Of a stretch of 9,976 nt of DNA, positions 1 to 5,526 are shown piece by piece (the stretch's first letter is position 1; every line of letters begins with the position of its first letter). The notes below the pieces were generated by a model. That model worked only from the letters and a program-made list of their open reading frames with translations, ran no database searches and was not told where the DNA came from. A program made the position numbers and the translations under genes. The stretch spans positions 1-9,976 of the forward strand of contig MFAF01000019.1 in assembly GCA_001774505.1 (NCBI GenBank), given 5' to 3'. Origin of the DNA: Candidatus Coatesbacteria bacterium RBG_13_66_14 (GTDB lineage Bacteria > RBG-13-66-14).

Positions 1-120
1 CTGTAATGGAGATGATACATCACCTAAGGGTAGGGTAAGATACAGTGGTTGTATAACTGTGTTTAAAATAGATGTGATTATTACTAAACTGGGCGATACT
101 CAAATTCAGGAGGCGACGAA
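1..120 (+). promoter_or_regulatory. AT-rich leader upstream of the cytochrome gene
   Basis: This stretch is far more AT-rich than the rest of the window and has no open frame of useful length. It ends with a strong Shine-Dalgarno AGGAGG at 108-113, seven bases before the ATG at 121. Possible -10 boxes are TATAAC (52-57), TAAAAT (64-69) and GATACT (95-100), but none has a convincing -35 partner, so no promoter is assigned. An inverted repeat ACAGT (42-46) / ACTGT (56-60) encloses the first of these and could be an operator. Confidence 0.35.
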
Positions 121-444
121 ATGAAAACGAACCTTCTTGTGCTTTTCCTAATGATTCTTCCTAGCCTCCTAATTTTCAGCGCCTGCGGCGGCGAGGCAGA
201 TAAAGCCGCGCCCGACGGCTCCGAATCTCCCTCCGGGGGAACGGTCGCCGGTGAAGCCCCGCCGACGGGAGAACGGGCCCTCCTCGAAGAACGCTGCACG
301 GCCTGCCACAGCCTGGACAAGGTGTACGCCGAGAAGCGGGACGAGGCGGGCTGGGACGCCGTCCTGGAAGAGATGGTCTCCTACGGGGCCAAGCTGGACT
401 CGGCCGAGCGGACCCGTCTGGTCGCCTATCTCGTTTCCCTTTAA
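121..444 (+). CDS. Small lipoprotein c-type cytochrome (monoheme)
   Basis: Encodes 107 residues. The N-terminus is a lipoprotein signal: a hydrophobic core (residues 5-19) followed by FSAC with Cys22 as the probable lipidated residue, so the mature protein should be membrane-anchored outside the cytoplasm. A low-complexity Gly/Ser/Pro linker (about 23-50) leads to one heme-binding motif, CTACH (Cys59, Cys62, His63). Met85, in a W-x6-M-x3-GA-like segment, is the likely second axial ligand. The domain matches small class I cytochrome c modules that carry electrons singly. The start is fixed by AGGAGG at 108-113 and the signal peptide. It stands alone: no oxidase or dehydrogenase is adjacent, so its partner cannot be named. 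Downstream is a long repeat block, and no clear hairpin-plus-T terminator follows the stop. Confidence 0.88.
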   Translation: MKTNLLVLFLMILPSLLIFSACGGEADKAAPDGSESPSGGTVAGEAPPTGERALLEERCTACHSLDKVYAEKRDEAGWDAVLEEMVSYGAKLDSAERTRLVAYLVSL

Positions 445-673
445 AAAAACCGTCCCGGATGATTTCAAACCTCGAATCACCCTCGTAGGGGCCGACCTTC
501 AGGTCGGCCCGCTGAATACCCTCTCACTGTCAGGAAAAGACCCGTCTTCGTGCTAGGGAGAGAGTTTTGGGTGAGGGTCGTTGCGGCCCCCCTCTCCCGG
601 TGGGAGCGGTGTGCCGACGGGGATGGGAGTGAGGGCTACCTTGGAAGAAACGCGGCGGGGATAGGAACCCCCG

Positions 674-777
674 CCCTACGTCATCGCAGTTCGCGGGCGA
701 CCGCTGAGGATCGCCCCTACGTCATCGCAATCGCAGGTGAGGGCTGCTGTATGTCCCCTCTCCCTTCTAGGGAGAGG
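674..777 (+). repeat. Composite repeat unit, copy 1 (pair with 1191-1294)
   Basis: A 104-bp unit with one palindrome (695-716), the CTACGTCATCGCAAT tag (717-731), a spacer containing GGTGAGGGCTGCTG and the CCCTCTCCC/GGGAGAGG hairpin. By hand alignment it differs from 1191-1294 at 6 of 104 positions, and from 1012-1076 over the shared right part at very few. Confidence 0.85.
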
Positions 778-1053
778 CGCGCCTACGGGCTAGGGAGAGG
801 GGCGGGGCCGGGAGCGTGACAGCGGCGGGGTTAGGAAACCCCGCCCTACATCATCTCAATGCAGCGGTCTCCCTCTCCCTGTGGGTGGGGATTAAGGGTG
901 AGGGCTTACTTTTGAAACGGGCGGGTGTGGACACCCGCCCCTACGTTCATATCAAAGAATCCCCGTAGGGGCGACCGTCCACGGTCGCCCGCGAGCCGAC
1001 CGGTCGGTCGGCCCCTACGTCATCGCAATCGCGGGTGAGGGCTGCTGTATGTC

Positions 1054-1090
1054 CCCTCTCCCTTTTAGGGAGAGGGTTAGGGTGAGGGTC
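1054..1090 (+). repeat. Best-preserved copy of the GGGAGAGGG hairpin repeat
   Basis: CCCTCTCCC (1054-1062) and GGGAGAGGG (1068-1076) form a perfect 9-bp stem around TTTTA, followed by TTAGGGTGAGGGTCG. The copy at 1270-1308 has one arm mismatch (CCCTATCCC) and that at 754-778 a changed loop (TTCTA). Minus-strand translation of this copy gives a PHPNPLP-type peptide, familiar in databases as a false protein made by such repeats. Confidence 0.75.
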
Positions 1091-1190
1091 GGGGCTGGGA
1101 ACGTGAAAGCGGCTATTACCTCCTCTACCCGTGGGAGAGGGACAAAGGGTGAGGGTATCCAATGAAAAAACGGGCCGACCGCATGTCGGC

Positions 1191-1294
1191 CCCTACGTCA
1201 TCGCAATTCGCGGGCGACCGCAGAGGGTCGCCCCTACGTCATCGCAATCGCAGGTGAGGGCTGCTGCATGTCCCCTATCCCTTTTAGGGAGAGG
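1191..1294 (+). repeat. Composite repeat unit, copy 2 (pair with 674-777)
   Basis: Second copy of the 104-bp unit, 98 of 104 positions identical to 674-777. A third, left-truncated copy covers about 1012-1076, where a different palindrome (995-1012) replaces the left one. The shared order palindrome-tag-spacer-hairpin shows that families P and S were duplicated together at least once. Confidence 0.85.
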
Positions 1295-1386
1295 GTTAGG
1301 GTGAGGGACGAAAACGGCGGCCCGCGGAGGGGCCGCCCTACATCATCGCAATAGGCTAGACTGGGGCCGGTTTATTGACCACCGAA

Positions 1387-1409
1387 GAGACCCGCGGGTC
1401 TCCTTTTTT
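1387..1409 (+). terminator. Intrinsic terminator upstream of mutM
   Basis: GAGACCCGCGGGTCTC (1387-1402) is a perfect 16-bp palindrome (6-bp stem with a 4-base loop, or longer), followed after one base by six Ts (1404-1409). It would stop rightward transcription leaving the repeat block and insulate mutM. There is no T-run on the other strand. Confidence 0.5.
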
Positions 1410-1423
1410 AAAAACCCGCGCTG

Positions 1424-1432
1424 TGCTAAAGT
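1424..1432 (+). promoter_or_regulatory. Possible extended -10 promoter of mutM
   Basis: TGCTAAAGT fits the extended -10 pattern TGn-TATAAT and ends nine bases before the mutM ATG, implying a leaderless or nearly leaderless mRNA. This agrees with the lack of a Shine-Dalgarno there. The -35 position (1404-1409) is only the T-run, so the call is weak. Confidence 0.3.
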
Positions 1433-1441
1433 TGCCCCGCC

Positions 1442-2233
1442 ATGCCGGAACTGCCCGAAGTCGAGACCATCGCCCGCCAGCTCGCCCCCCTTCTCGAGGG
1501 CGGGCGGGTGGTCAGTGTCGAGGTGCTCGACCCCCGCCTGGCGCTCGACGCCGCCGGCCTGTCGGGGATTTTGGTGAAAAGTGTTTTACGCGTCGGGAAG
1601 CGGCTGGCCGTGGAACTGGAAACCGGCCGCTGCCTGCGCTTCGACCTCCGGATGACCGGCCGGTTGACCTGGTCGCCCGCAGGTGCTGATTTCAGCCGGG
1701 AACGGCTCCGGGCCGTCGTCACGCTGGAGAACGGCCGCCTGCTCTTCCACGACCTCCGACGCCTCGGCGAGGTCCGGCTCTTCGAATCGCTGGACGACGC
1801 GAGGCCCGCAGGCTTCGAACCGCTGGATACCTCCCTCACCCTGGAAAAGCTCGACGAACTCATCGCCGGGTGCCGGCAACCGCTGAAGGTCTGGCTCCTG
1901 CGCCAGGACCGCCTGGCGGGCATCGGCAACATCTACGCCTCGGAGATACCCTTCGCCGCGGGCCTGCGCCCCGAACGCCCGGTTTCGGGGCTGACGCCGG
2001 AGGAGCGCGGAAAGCTCCTGGGTGCGATCCGCCACGTTCTCGCCGAGGCGATTACGCACCGCGGGACGACCCTCTCCGATTACAGAGACGGCCGGGGGCA
2101 ACCGGGGGGGCACCGGCGTCACCTCCGGGTTTACGGGCGGGAGAACGGGGCCTGCCCGCGCTGCGGCGGCCGGATAGAAAGAATCGTTCAACGGCAGCGG
2201 AGCACGTACTTCTGCCCGGGGTGCCAGGTCTGA
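1442..2233 (+). CDS. mutM: Formamidopyrimidine-DNA glycosylase (Fpg/MutM)
   Basis: Encodes 263 residues, the usual family length (about 270). The enzyme removes oxidised purines such as 8-oxoguanine and cuts the abasic site (base-excision repair). The N-terminus MPELPEVE is the family signature: after Met removal the Pro is the Schiff-base nucleophile and Glu3 the catalytic acid, which fixes the start. Lys53 in VGKR is the conserved beta-hairpin lysine, RMTG (70-73) the intercalating-loop Met region, and GIGNIYASE (160-168) the helix-two-turn-helix element. The C-terminus is a zinc finger, CPRCGG then CPGC, with the QRQRSTYFC strand between. The position usually His in the HLGMTG motif is Asp68 here. 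There is no Shine-Dalgarno before the ATG. It lies upstream of an oxidative-stress gene cluster, consistent with a role in coping with oxygen, though a promoter separates the two. Confidence 0.96.
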   Translation: MPELPEVETIARQLAPLLEGGRVVSVEVLDPRLALDAAGLSGILVKSVLRVGKRLAVELETGRCLRFDLRMTGRLTWSPAGADFSRERLRAVVTLENGRLLFHDLRRLGEVRLFESLDDARPAGFEPLDTSLTLEKLDELIAGCRQPLKVWLLRQDRLAGIGNIYASEIPFAAGLRPERPVSGLTPEERGKLLGAIRHVLAEAITHRGTTLSDYRDGRGQPGGHRRHLRVYGRENGACPRCGGRIERIVQRQRSTYFCPGCQV

Positions 2234-2236
2234 TTT

Positions 2237-2266
2237 TTGGGGATTATTCGATTTTTGTGATATACT
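2237..2266 (+). promoter_or_regulatory. Candidate upstream promoter of the stress cluster
   Basis: An extended -10, TGATATACT (2258-2266), lies 18 bp after a weak -35 TTGGGG (2237-2242), just past the mutM stop in an AT-rich pocket. ATTCG (2246-2250) and CGAAT (2272-2276) flank it as a short inverted repeat, a possible operator. It is weaker than the promoter at 2314-2342. Confidence 0.35.
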
Positions 2267-2313
2267 TTTTCCGAATTTGACGACCTTCCGACCGGGCCTG
2301 GTGATTTCCCTAT

Positions 2314-2342
2314 TTGACCCATCCCCCCCGTGCCTGTAAAAT
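2314..2342 (+). promoter_or_regulatory. Sigma-70-type promoter of the oxidative-stress cluster
   Basis: TTGACC (2314-2319), a 17-bp spacer and TAAAAT (2337-2342), with an extra TG at 2335-2336, make a near-consensus promoter. Transcription should begin near 2349, which rules out an ATG start at 2330 for the next gene. The leader of about 50 nt holds a small hairpin (CGGCGG 2365-2370 / CCGCCG 2375-2380) before the ribosome site. Confidence 0.65.
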
Positions 2343-2401
2343 ATCCCAGTGTTACTTTTACCCGCGGCGGACACCCGCCGGGCCAATCCGAAGGAGCAGC
2401 C

Positions 2402-2857
2402 GTGCAGAGATTCTCTTCCGCCGACGAGGTCCTCGACTTCGCCATCCAGAGGGAGATCGAGTCCCACGATTTCTACACCGATCTCGCCGGGAGGGTGAAA
2501 CGCCCCTGGATGCGGGAGGTTTTCACGGATTTCGCGCGGGAGGAGGCCGGCCACCGGAAAAAGCTCGAGGCGGTGAAGACGGGCAAGACCCTCCTGCCCG
2601 CGCGGGAGAAAATACTGGACCTGAAGCTCTCCGACTACATCGTCGAGGCGGAGATTAAGCCCAAGATGGACTACCAGGAGGCGCTCCAGGTCGCCATGCA
2701 CAAGGAAAAAAAGGCCTTCCTCCTCTACACCGACCTCGCCGGGGCGGTGGAGGACGCGGGGCTCAAGAACACGTTTCTGGCACTGGCCCAGGAGGAGGCG
2801 AAGCATAAGCTGCGCTTCGAGATCGAGTACGACGACCTCCTGGAATCCGGGGGGTAG
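2402..2857 (+). CDS. Rubrerythrin-like diiron protein without rubredoxin domain
   Basis: Encodes 151 residues from a GTG start with AAGGAG at 2391-2396. An upstream in-frame ATG at 2330 lies before the predicted transcription start, so the GTG is preferred. It is a ferritin-like four-helix bundle whose halves repeat the same pattern: Glu18 and Tyr25, then EExxH at Glu48/His51; Glu102 and Tyr109, then EExxH at Glu132/His135. These glutamates and histidines should bind two irons. The family (rubrerythrin/YciF-like, COG1633 type) generally reduces hydrogen peroxide or acts in iron handling in anaerobes. The C-terminal rubredoxin domain of classical rubrerythrins is absent, so electrons must come from a separate carrier. 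It is first of four genes in one direction, 59 nt ahead of desulfoferrodoxin. Peroxidase activity is inferred from family and context. Confidence 0.88.
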   Translation: MQRFSSADEVLDFAIQREIESHDFYTDLAGRVKRPWMREVFTDFAREEAGHRKKLEAVKTGKTLLPAREKILDLKLSDYIVEAEIKPKMDYQEALQVAMHKEKKAFLLYTDLAGAVEDAGLKNTFLALAQEEAKHKLRFEIEYDDLLESGG

Positions 2858-2916
2858 CCCCTAAAAACTGGAACAGCGCGTCGGTCCGCCGGCGCTCAAC
2901 CGAAAAGGAACGCGAG

Positions 2917-3294
2917 ATGAGAAAATTACGCGAGGTGTACAAGTGCGAGCTGTGCGGTAACGTCGTGGAAATCGTCCACGGCGGCGAGGGGGAGCTGGTC
3001 TGCTGCGGCCAGCCCATGAAGCTCATGGAGGAGAAGACGGCCGACTACAAGACCGAGAAGCACGTGCCGGTCATCGAAAAGGACGCCGACGGCTACACCG
3101 TCACCGTGGGCAGCACGCTGCACCCCATGGTCCCCGAGCACTTCATCGAGTGGATCGAGCTCCACGCCGGCGACAAGGTCATGCGCACGTGGCTCAAGCC
3201 CGGAGACGAGCCCAAGGCCCACTTCTGCTACTGCGGTGACGCCAAGGTTTGGGCCCGCGAGTACTGCAACGTCCACGGCCTGTGGAAAAGCTAG
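2917..3294 (+). CDS. dfx: Desulfoferrodoxin (class I superoxide reductase)
   Basis: Encodes 125 residues, the normal length for two-iron superoxide reductase, which reduces superoxide to hydrogen peroxide without releasing oxygen in the anaerobe cytoplasm. Residues 1-36 form the desulforedoxin domain with an FeCys4 site: Cys10, Cys13, Cys29, Cys30. The rest is the catalytic domain, with ligands at the expected places: His49 (EKHVPVIE, including the conserved Glu47-Lys48 pair), His69, His75, Cys117 and His120 (CNVHGLW). All ligands are present, so it should be active. The ATG follows an AAGGA ribosome site at 2905-2909. Its peroxide product is the presumed substrate of the flanking rubrerythrins, which makes the order biochemically sensible. 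The electron donor, normally rubredoxin, is not encoded in the window. Confidence 0.97.
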   Translation: MRKLREVYKCELCGNVVEIVHGGEGELVCCGQPMKLMEEKTADYKTEKHVPVIEKDADGYTVTVGSTLHPMVPEHFIEWIELHAGDKVMRTWLKPGDEPKAHFCYCGDAKVWAREYCNVHGLWKS

Positions 3295-3300
3295 AGGACC

Positions 3301-3331
3301 AAGGCGGGAGGTTTGAAACCCCTATCTCCAA
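3301..3331 (+). repeat. Leader repeat, copy T1 (ferritin leader)
   Basis: GGTTTGAAACCCCTATCTCC (3310-3329) closely matches the right part of the perfect palindrome element at 8584-8602 (GGTTT, AAACCCC, TCTCC), with one inserted base and a TG-to-A change. It lies 62 nt before the ferritin ATG in the 97-nt gap after desulfoferrodoxin. Confidence 0.5.
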
Positions 3332-3391
3332 TCGAATCAACGTGTGACGGGATGCACCGCCCGGCCCCCTAACACTCAAGGAGACGCCGAG

Positions 3392-3922
3392 ATGCTGAAC
3401 CCCAAAGTCGAGAAGCTCGTGAACGAGCAGGTGAACAAGGAGCTTTATTCCGCTTACCTCTACCAGGCCATCGCCGCCTACTTCGTCGCCGGCAACCTCC
3501 CCGGCATGGCCCACTGGATGAACGCCCAGGCGCAGGAGGAGGTCATCCACGCCTTCAAGTTTTACTCACACATCCTCGAGCGCGGCGGACGGGTGGTCCT
3601 GGAAGCCATCGAGAAACCGCCCGTGGAGTGGGAAAGCCCGCTGGCGGCCTTCGAGGCGTCGCTGAAGCACGAGCGCTTCATCTCCGATTCCATCTACAAA
3701 ATCTACGACGCCGTCGTCGAGACCCGGGACCACGCCACCCGGCCCCTCCTGGACTGGTTCGTCAACGAGCAGATCGAGGAGGAGGACAACGCCACCGCCA
3801 ACGTGGAGAAGACGAAGCTGGTCCAGGGCAACGGCCAGGGGCTTCTGATGCTTGACAGGGAGATGGGCGCCCGGGTCATCCCGGCGCCGATTCTTTTGGG
3901 CATCCTGCCCGCGGCGAAGTAG
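3392..3922 (+). CDS. ftn: Non-heme ferritin
   Basis: Encodes 176 residues from the ATG at 3392, chosen because AAGGAG (3378-3383) sits eight bases before it and MLNPKVEKLVNEQVNKELYS is a typical ferritin start; the longer frame from 3344 has no ribosome site. It oxidises Fe(II) and stores it as a mineral in a 24-subunit shell. All ferroxidase residues fall at the positions used by E. coli FtnA: Glu17, Tyr24, Glu50, His53, Glu94, Gln127 and Glu130. The C-terminal helix (GQGLLMLDREM) is followed by an extra hydrophobic tail, PAPILLGILPAAK, not found in E. coli FtnA. Storing iron next to peroxide-removing enzymes limits Fenton chemistry, which explains the company. It probably shares a transcript with its neighbours, although 97 nt with a repeat separate it from desulfoferrodoxin. 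Confidence 0.95.
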   Translation: MLNPKVEKLVNEQVNKELYSAYLYQAIAAYFVAGNLPGMAHWMNAQAQEEVIHAFKFYSHILERGGRVVLEAIEKPPVEWESPLAAFEASLKHERFISDSIYKIYDAVVETRDHATRPLLDWFVNEQIEEEDNATANVEKTKLVQGNGQGLLMLDREMGARVIPAPILLGILPAAK

Positions 3923-3957
3923 CGCAGATTTAACCGATTTTCACCCGAGGTTGGGCG

Positions 3958-4452
3958 ATGAGTATGACGAGATTTTCCGCCGACGAGATCTACGAGCTGG
4001 CCGAGCAGATCGAGCGCAACGGGGCCGCCTTCTACCGCAAGGCCGCCCTTGGCTTCGAGGACGCTCCGACGAAAGACATGCTCGACGACCTGGCCGTCAT
4101 GGAGGACGAGCACGGGAAAATCTTCCGCGAGCTGCGGGAGAAGCTGACGAAGAAGGACCGGGCGGCCTCGATCTTCGACCCGGACAACCAGGCCGTCCTC
4201 TACCTCCAGGCCATGGCCGGCGGCTACGTCTTCGACACCCGGGTCGAGCCGGCTGACGTGCTTACCGGGGAGGAGTCCCTGGAAAAGGTCCTCCGCTACG
4301 CCATCGGCCTGGAACGCGATTCAATAGCCTTCTACGTGGGCCTGAAACAGGCCACGCCGGAGAAGTGGGGCCGGGACAAGATAGAGTGGATAATCGGGGA
4401 AGAGATCGGCCACGTGAACACCCTGTCGGCCAAACTTGCGGGAATCCGCTAG
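3958..4452 (+). CDS. Second rubrerythrin-like diiron protein
   Basis: Encodes 164 residues starting 35 nt after the ferritin stop. GAGG (3947-3950) seven bases ahead supports ATG 3958 over ATG 3964. It is a ferritin-like four-helix bundle with two half-sites: Glu19/Tyr26 with Glu49-x2-His52, and Glu119/Tyr126 with Glu149-x2-His152. Like the protein at 2402-2857 it lacks a rubredoxin domain. The two share the iron-ligand layout but little else, so they look like distinct paralogues rather than a fresh duplication; the loop between halves (about 68-105) is longer here. Likely role: peroxide reduction or diiron-dependent redox chemistry in the cytoplasm, inferred from family and from sitting last in the superoxide/iron cluster. 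A strong terminator follows 25 nt after the stop. Confidence 0.87.
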   Translation: MSMTRFSADEIYELAEQIERNGAAFYRKAALGFEDAPTKDMLDDLAVMEDEHGKIFRELREKLTKKDRAASIFDPDNQAVLYLQAMAGGYVFDTRVEPADVLTGEESLEKVLRYAIGLERDSIAFYVGLKQATPEKWGRDKIEWIIGEEIGHVNTLSAKLAGIR

Positions 4453-4476
4453 ACGTTTCCTCGAACCGACGTCGTG

Positions 4477-4505
4477 AGCCGAGGGCGCGCCCCTCGGCTT
4501 TCTTC
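4477..4505 (+). terminator. Intrinsic terminator of the oxidative-stress cluster
   Basis: AGCCGAGGG (4477-4485) pairs perfectly with CCCTCGGCT (4491-4499) around CGCGC and is followed by TTTCTT within 4498-4504. It sits directly after the last cluster gene and marks the 3' end of the transcript. Confidence 0.75.
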
Positions 4506-4525
4506 ATCGCGCGAGACCGAAGCGG

Positions 4526-4555
4526 CGAACCGAAATAAGGGTCTCGGGGTATAAT
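4526..4555 (+). promoter_or_regulatory. Promoter with consensus -10 for the GNAT gene
   Basis: TATAAT (4550-4555) is a perfect -10 box; the -35 region (4526-4532) is poor. Eleven bases separate it from the ATG at 4567, so transcription would begin within a few bases of the start codon. No Shine-Dalgarno is present, so the mRNA is probably leaderless. Confidence 0.5.
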
Positions 4556-4566
4556 GACCCCGTACA

Positions 4567-5511
4567 ATGCTGGTTTACATCCCCAGAGAGCTCTACTCCG
4601 GCCCACCGCCGGACGGGCTGTTCGATTCGGCGGAGCGCTACTTCGGCGCGCGGCTGGGGCGCTCCGTCGAGGGGCTCCGGAGGACCCTCTCGGACGCCTG
4701 GAGCGGGACCGGTGACCAACGCTGGTCCCTGGCGCTCGACGGCATGGAAACCGTCGGCTTCGCCTGCGGGACCAGGGAGGGCGACGGGCTCCGGGTGAAC
4801 ATGCTCTACATGACGGGGCGCCACAACAACGCCGATAGCGGCATCACGCTTCTAAACCGGCTGGTGCACGGGGAGAACCGCGCGTTGGCCTCGGGGGCGA
4901 TCCTCAGCCCGCCGGCGGGAGAGCTCGGCCCGGCCATGCAGCGCGCCGGATGGAGCCTCGTCCCCCGGGAACGAAGGGTGCTCCTGTTCCGGGATGCGGG
5001 GCTCTCCCGCCCGCCGGCCATCGAGGGGCACTCCGTCCGTCGGCTGCGACCCGACGACCTGCAGGTGCTGGCCCTGATCCAGGCCGCGGCCTTCCACGGC
5101 TCGCCCGACGCCCTCGTCCACCCCGCCCTGGCCGACCCCTTCGAATCGGAGGCGATGCTCGAGGACTGTCTGGAGGGGAAATTCGGCAGGCCCTTCCCTC
5201 CGGGGAACCTGGTGGCCCGGCGGCGGGACGGGGTGACGGTCGGCTTCGTCGTCTCCACGGTGGAGGAGAAGGAAGAAACGGAACAGCTCGGTTTCGTGGT
5301 CAGCCTCGCCGTCAGCCCCATCCAGCAGGGCCGTGGGCTGGGCCGTTTGCTCCTCGCGCGCGCCCTCGCCTCCTACGCCGCGGCCGGGTTCGCCGGCAGC
5401 TCCCTGCAGGTCGGCGCGTCCAACCGCGGCGCCGCCTCCCTCTACGACTCCCTGGGCTACCGGGTCACGGAAAATGAAATGGCATATCGCCTTGACGTTC
5501 AGGGTATTTAG
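4567..5511 (+). CDS. GNAT-family N-acetyltransferase, tandem domains
   Basis: Encodes 314 residues. The C-terminal half (about 155-310) is a clear GNAT domain: strand LGFVVSLAVSP, then the acetyl-CoA pyrophosphate-binding motif QGRGLG (254-259), and later SNRGAASLYDSLGYR, the usual motif B end. Residues about 50-147 look like a second, worn GNAT fold (VGFACG, then MLYMTGRHNN, ending RAGWSLVPRERRVLLF) in which the acetyl-CoA loop is lost. Two-domain GNATs with one inactive half are known, for example mycothiol synthase, but nothing here identifies the acceptor, so no specific function is claimed. No Shine-Dalgarno precedes the ATG and a perfect -10 box lies just upstream, suggesting a leaderless transcript. 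It is flanked by terminators (4477-4505, 5579-5619), so it is probably a single-gene unit. Confidence 0.85.
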   Translation: MLVYIPRELYSGPPPDGLFDSAERYFGARLGRSVEGLRRTLSDAWSGTGDQRWSLALDGMETVGFACGTREGDGLRVNMLYMTGRHNNADSGITLLNRLVHGENRALASGAILSPPAGELGPAMQRAGWSLVPRERRVLLFRDAGLSRPPAIEGHSVRRLRPDDLQVLALIQAAAFHGSPDALVHPALADPFESEAMLEDCLEGKFGRPFPPGNLVARRRDGVTVGFVVSTVEEKEETEQLGFVVSLAVSPIQQGRGLGRLLLARALASYAAAGFAGSSLQVGASNRGAASLYDSLGYRVTENEMAYRLDVQGI

Positions 5512-5520
5512 GCCTATATT
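5492..5520 (+). promoter_or_regulatory. Strong sigma-70-like promoter at the end of the GNAT gene
   Basis: TTGACG (5492-5497), a 17-bp spacer and TATATT (5515-5520) form a near-consensus promoter overlapping the GNAT stop codon. A second -10-like TATAGT (5521-5526) abuts it. Transcription would start near 5527 and meet an intrinsic terminator at 5579-5619 within about 90 nt. Confidence 0.5.
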
Positions 5521-5526
5521 TATAGT

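Larger units (their letters stand above)
450..1360. repeat. Gene-free block of interleaved palindromic repeats
   Basis: About 900 bp with no credible coding sequence: short open frames here are low-complexity translations of the repeats. Family P is a GC-rich palindrome joined to a tag CTACGTCATCGCAAT (or its complement, ending in CGTAGGG). Arm pairs are 490-498/501-509, 654-660/669-675, 695-700/711-716, 824-832/837-845, 919-928/931-940, 969-978/981-990, 995-1001/1006-1012, 1172-1179/1185-1192, 1212-1219/1226-1233 and 1316-1323/1330-1337. The 490 and 969 copies point one way, the others the opposite way. Family S pairs CCCTCTCCC with GGGAGAGGG around a short loop, followed by a GGGTGAGGG track; copies or remnants lie near 549-580, 588-640, 754-778, 873-908, 1051-1090, 1120-1158 and 1270-1308. 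No transposase is present. Such families are usually non-autonomous mobile or REP-like elements, which is inference here. Confidence 0.85.

Noticed and set aside
550..1162. Short open frames in the repeat block on both strands
   Set aside because: They are translations of palindromic repeats (RERG, PHPNPLP and RPYV type peptides), have no ribosome site and change frame with each repeat copy.
450..1360. CRISPR array
   Set aside because: Repeats are irregularly spaced, in both orientations, of at least two families, with variable stems and no uniform unique spacers.
450..1360. Insertion sequence or transposon
   Set aside because: No transposase frame or terminal inverted repeats enclosing a gene; only non-coding palindromes are seen.
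1375..1380. TTGACC as a -35 box for mutM
   Set aside because: No -10-like hexamer occurs 16-18 bp later; the position is inside the terminator palindrome.
2246..2276. Fur or PerR box upstream of the stress cluster
   Set aside because: The ATTCG/CGAAT dyad has 21 bases between arms and does not follow the 19-bp Fur or 15-bp PerR consensus; kept only as a weak dyad.
2330..2401. Upstream ATG start for the first rubrerythrin-like protein
   Set aside because: It lies upstream of the predicted transcription start (about 2349), has no ribosome site and adds residues unlike the family; GTG 2402 has AAGGAG at the right distance.
1586..2806. A 406-residue minus-strand open frame across mutM and the first rubrerythrin
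   Set aside because: It runs antisense across two well-recognised genes and an intergenic promoter; composition is typical of a shadow frame.
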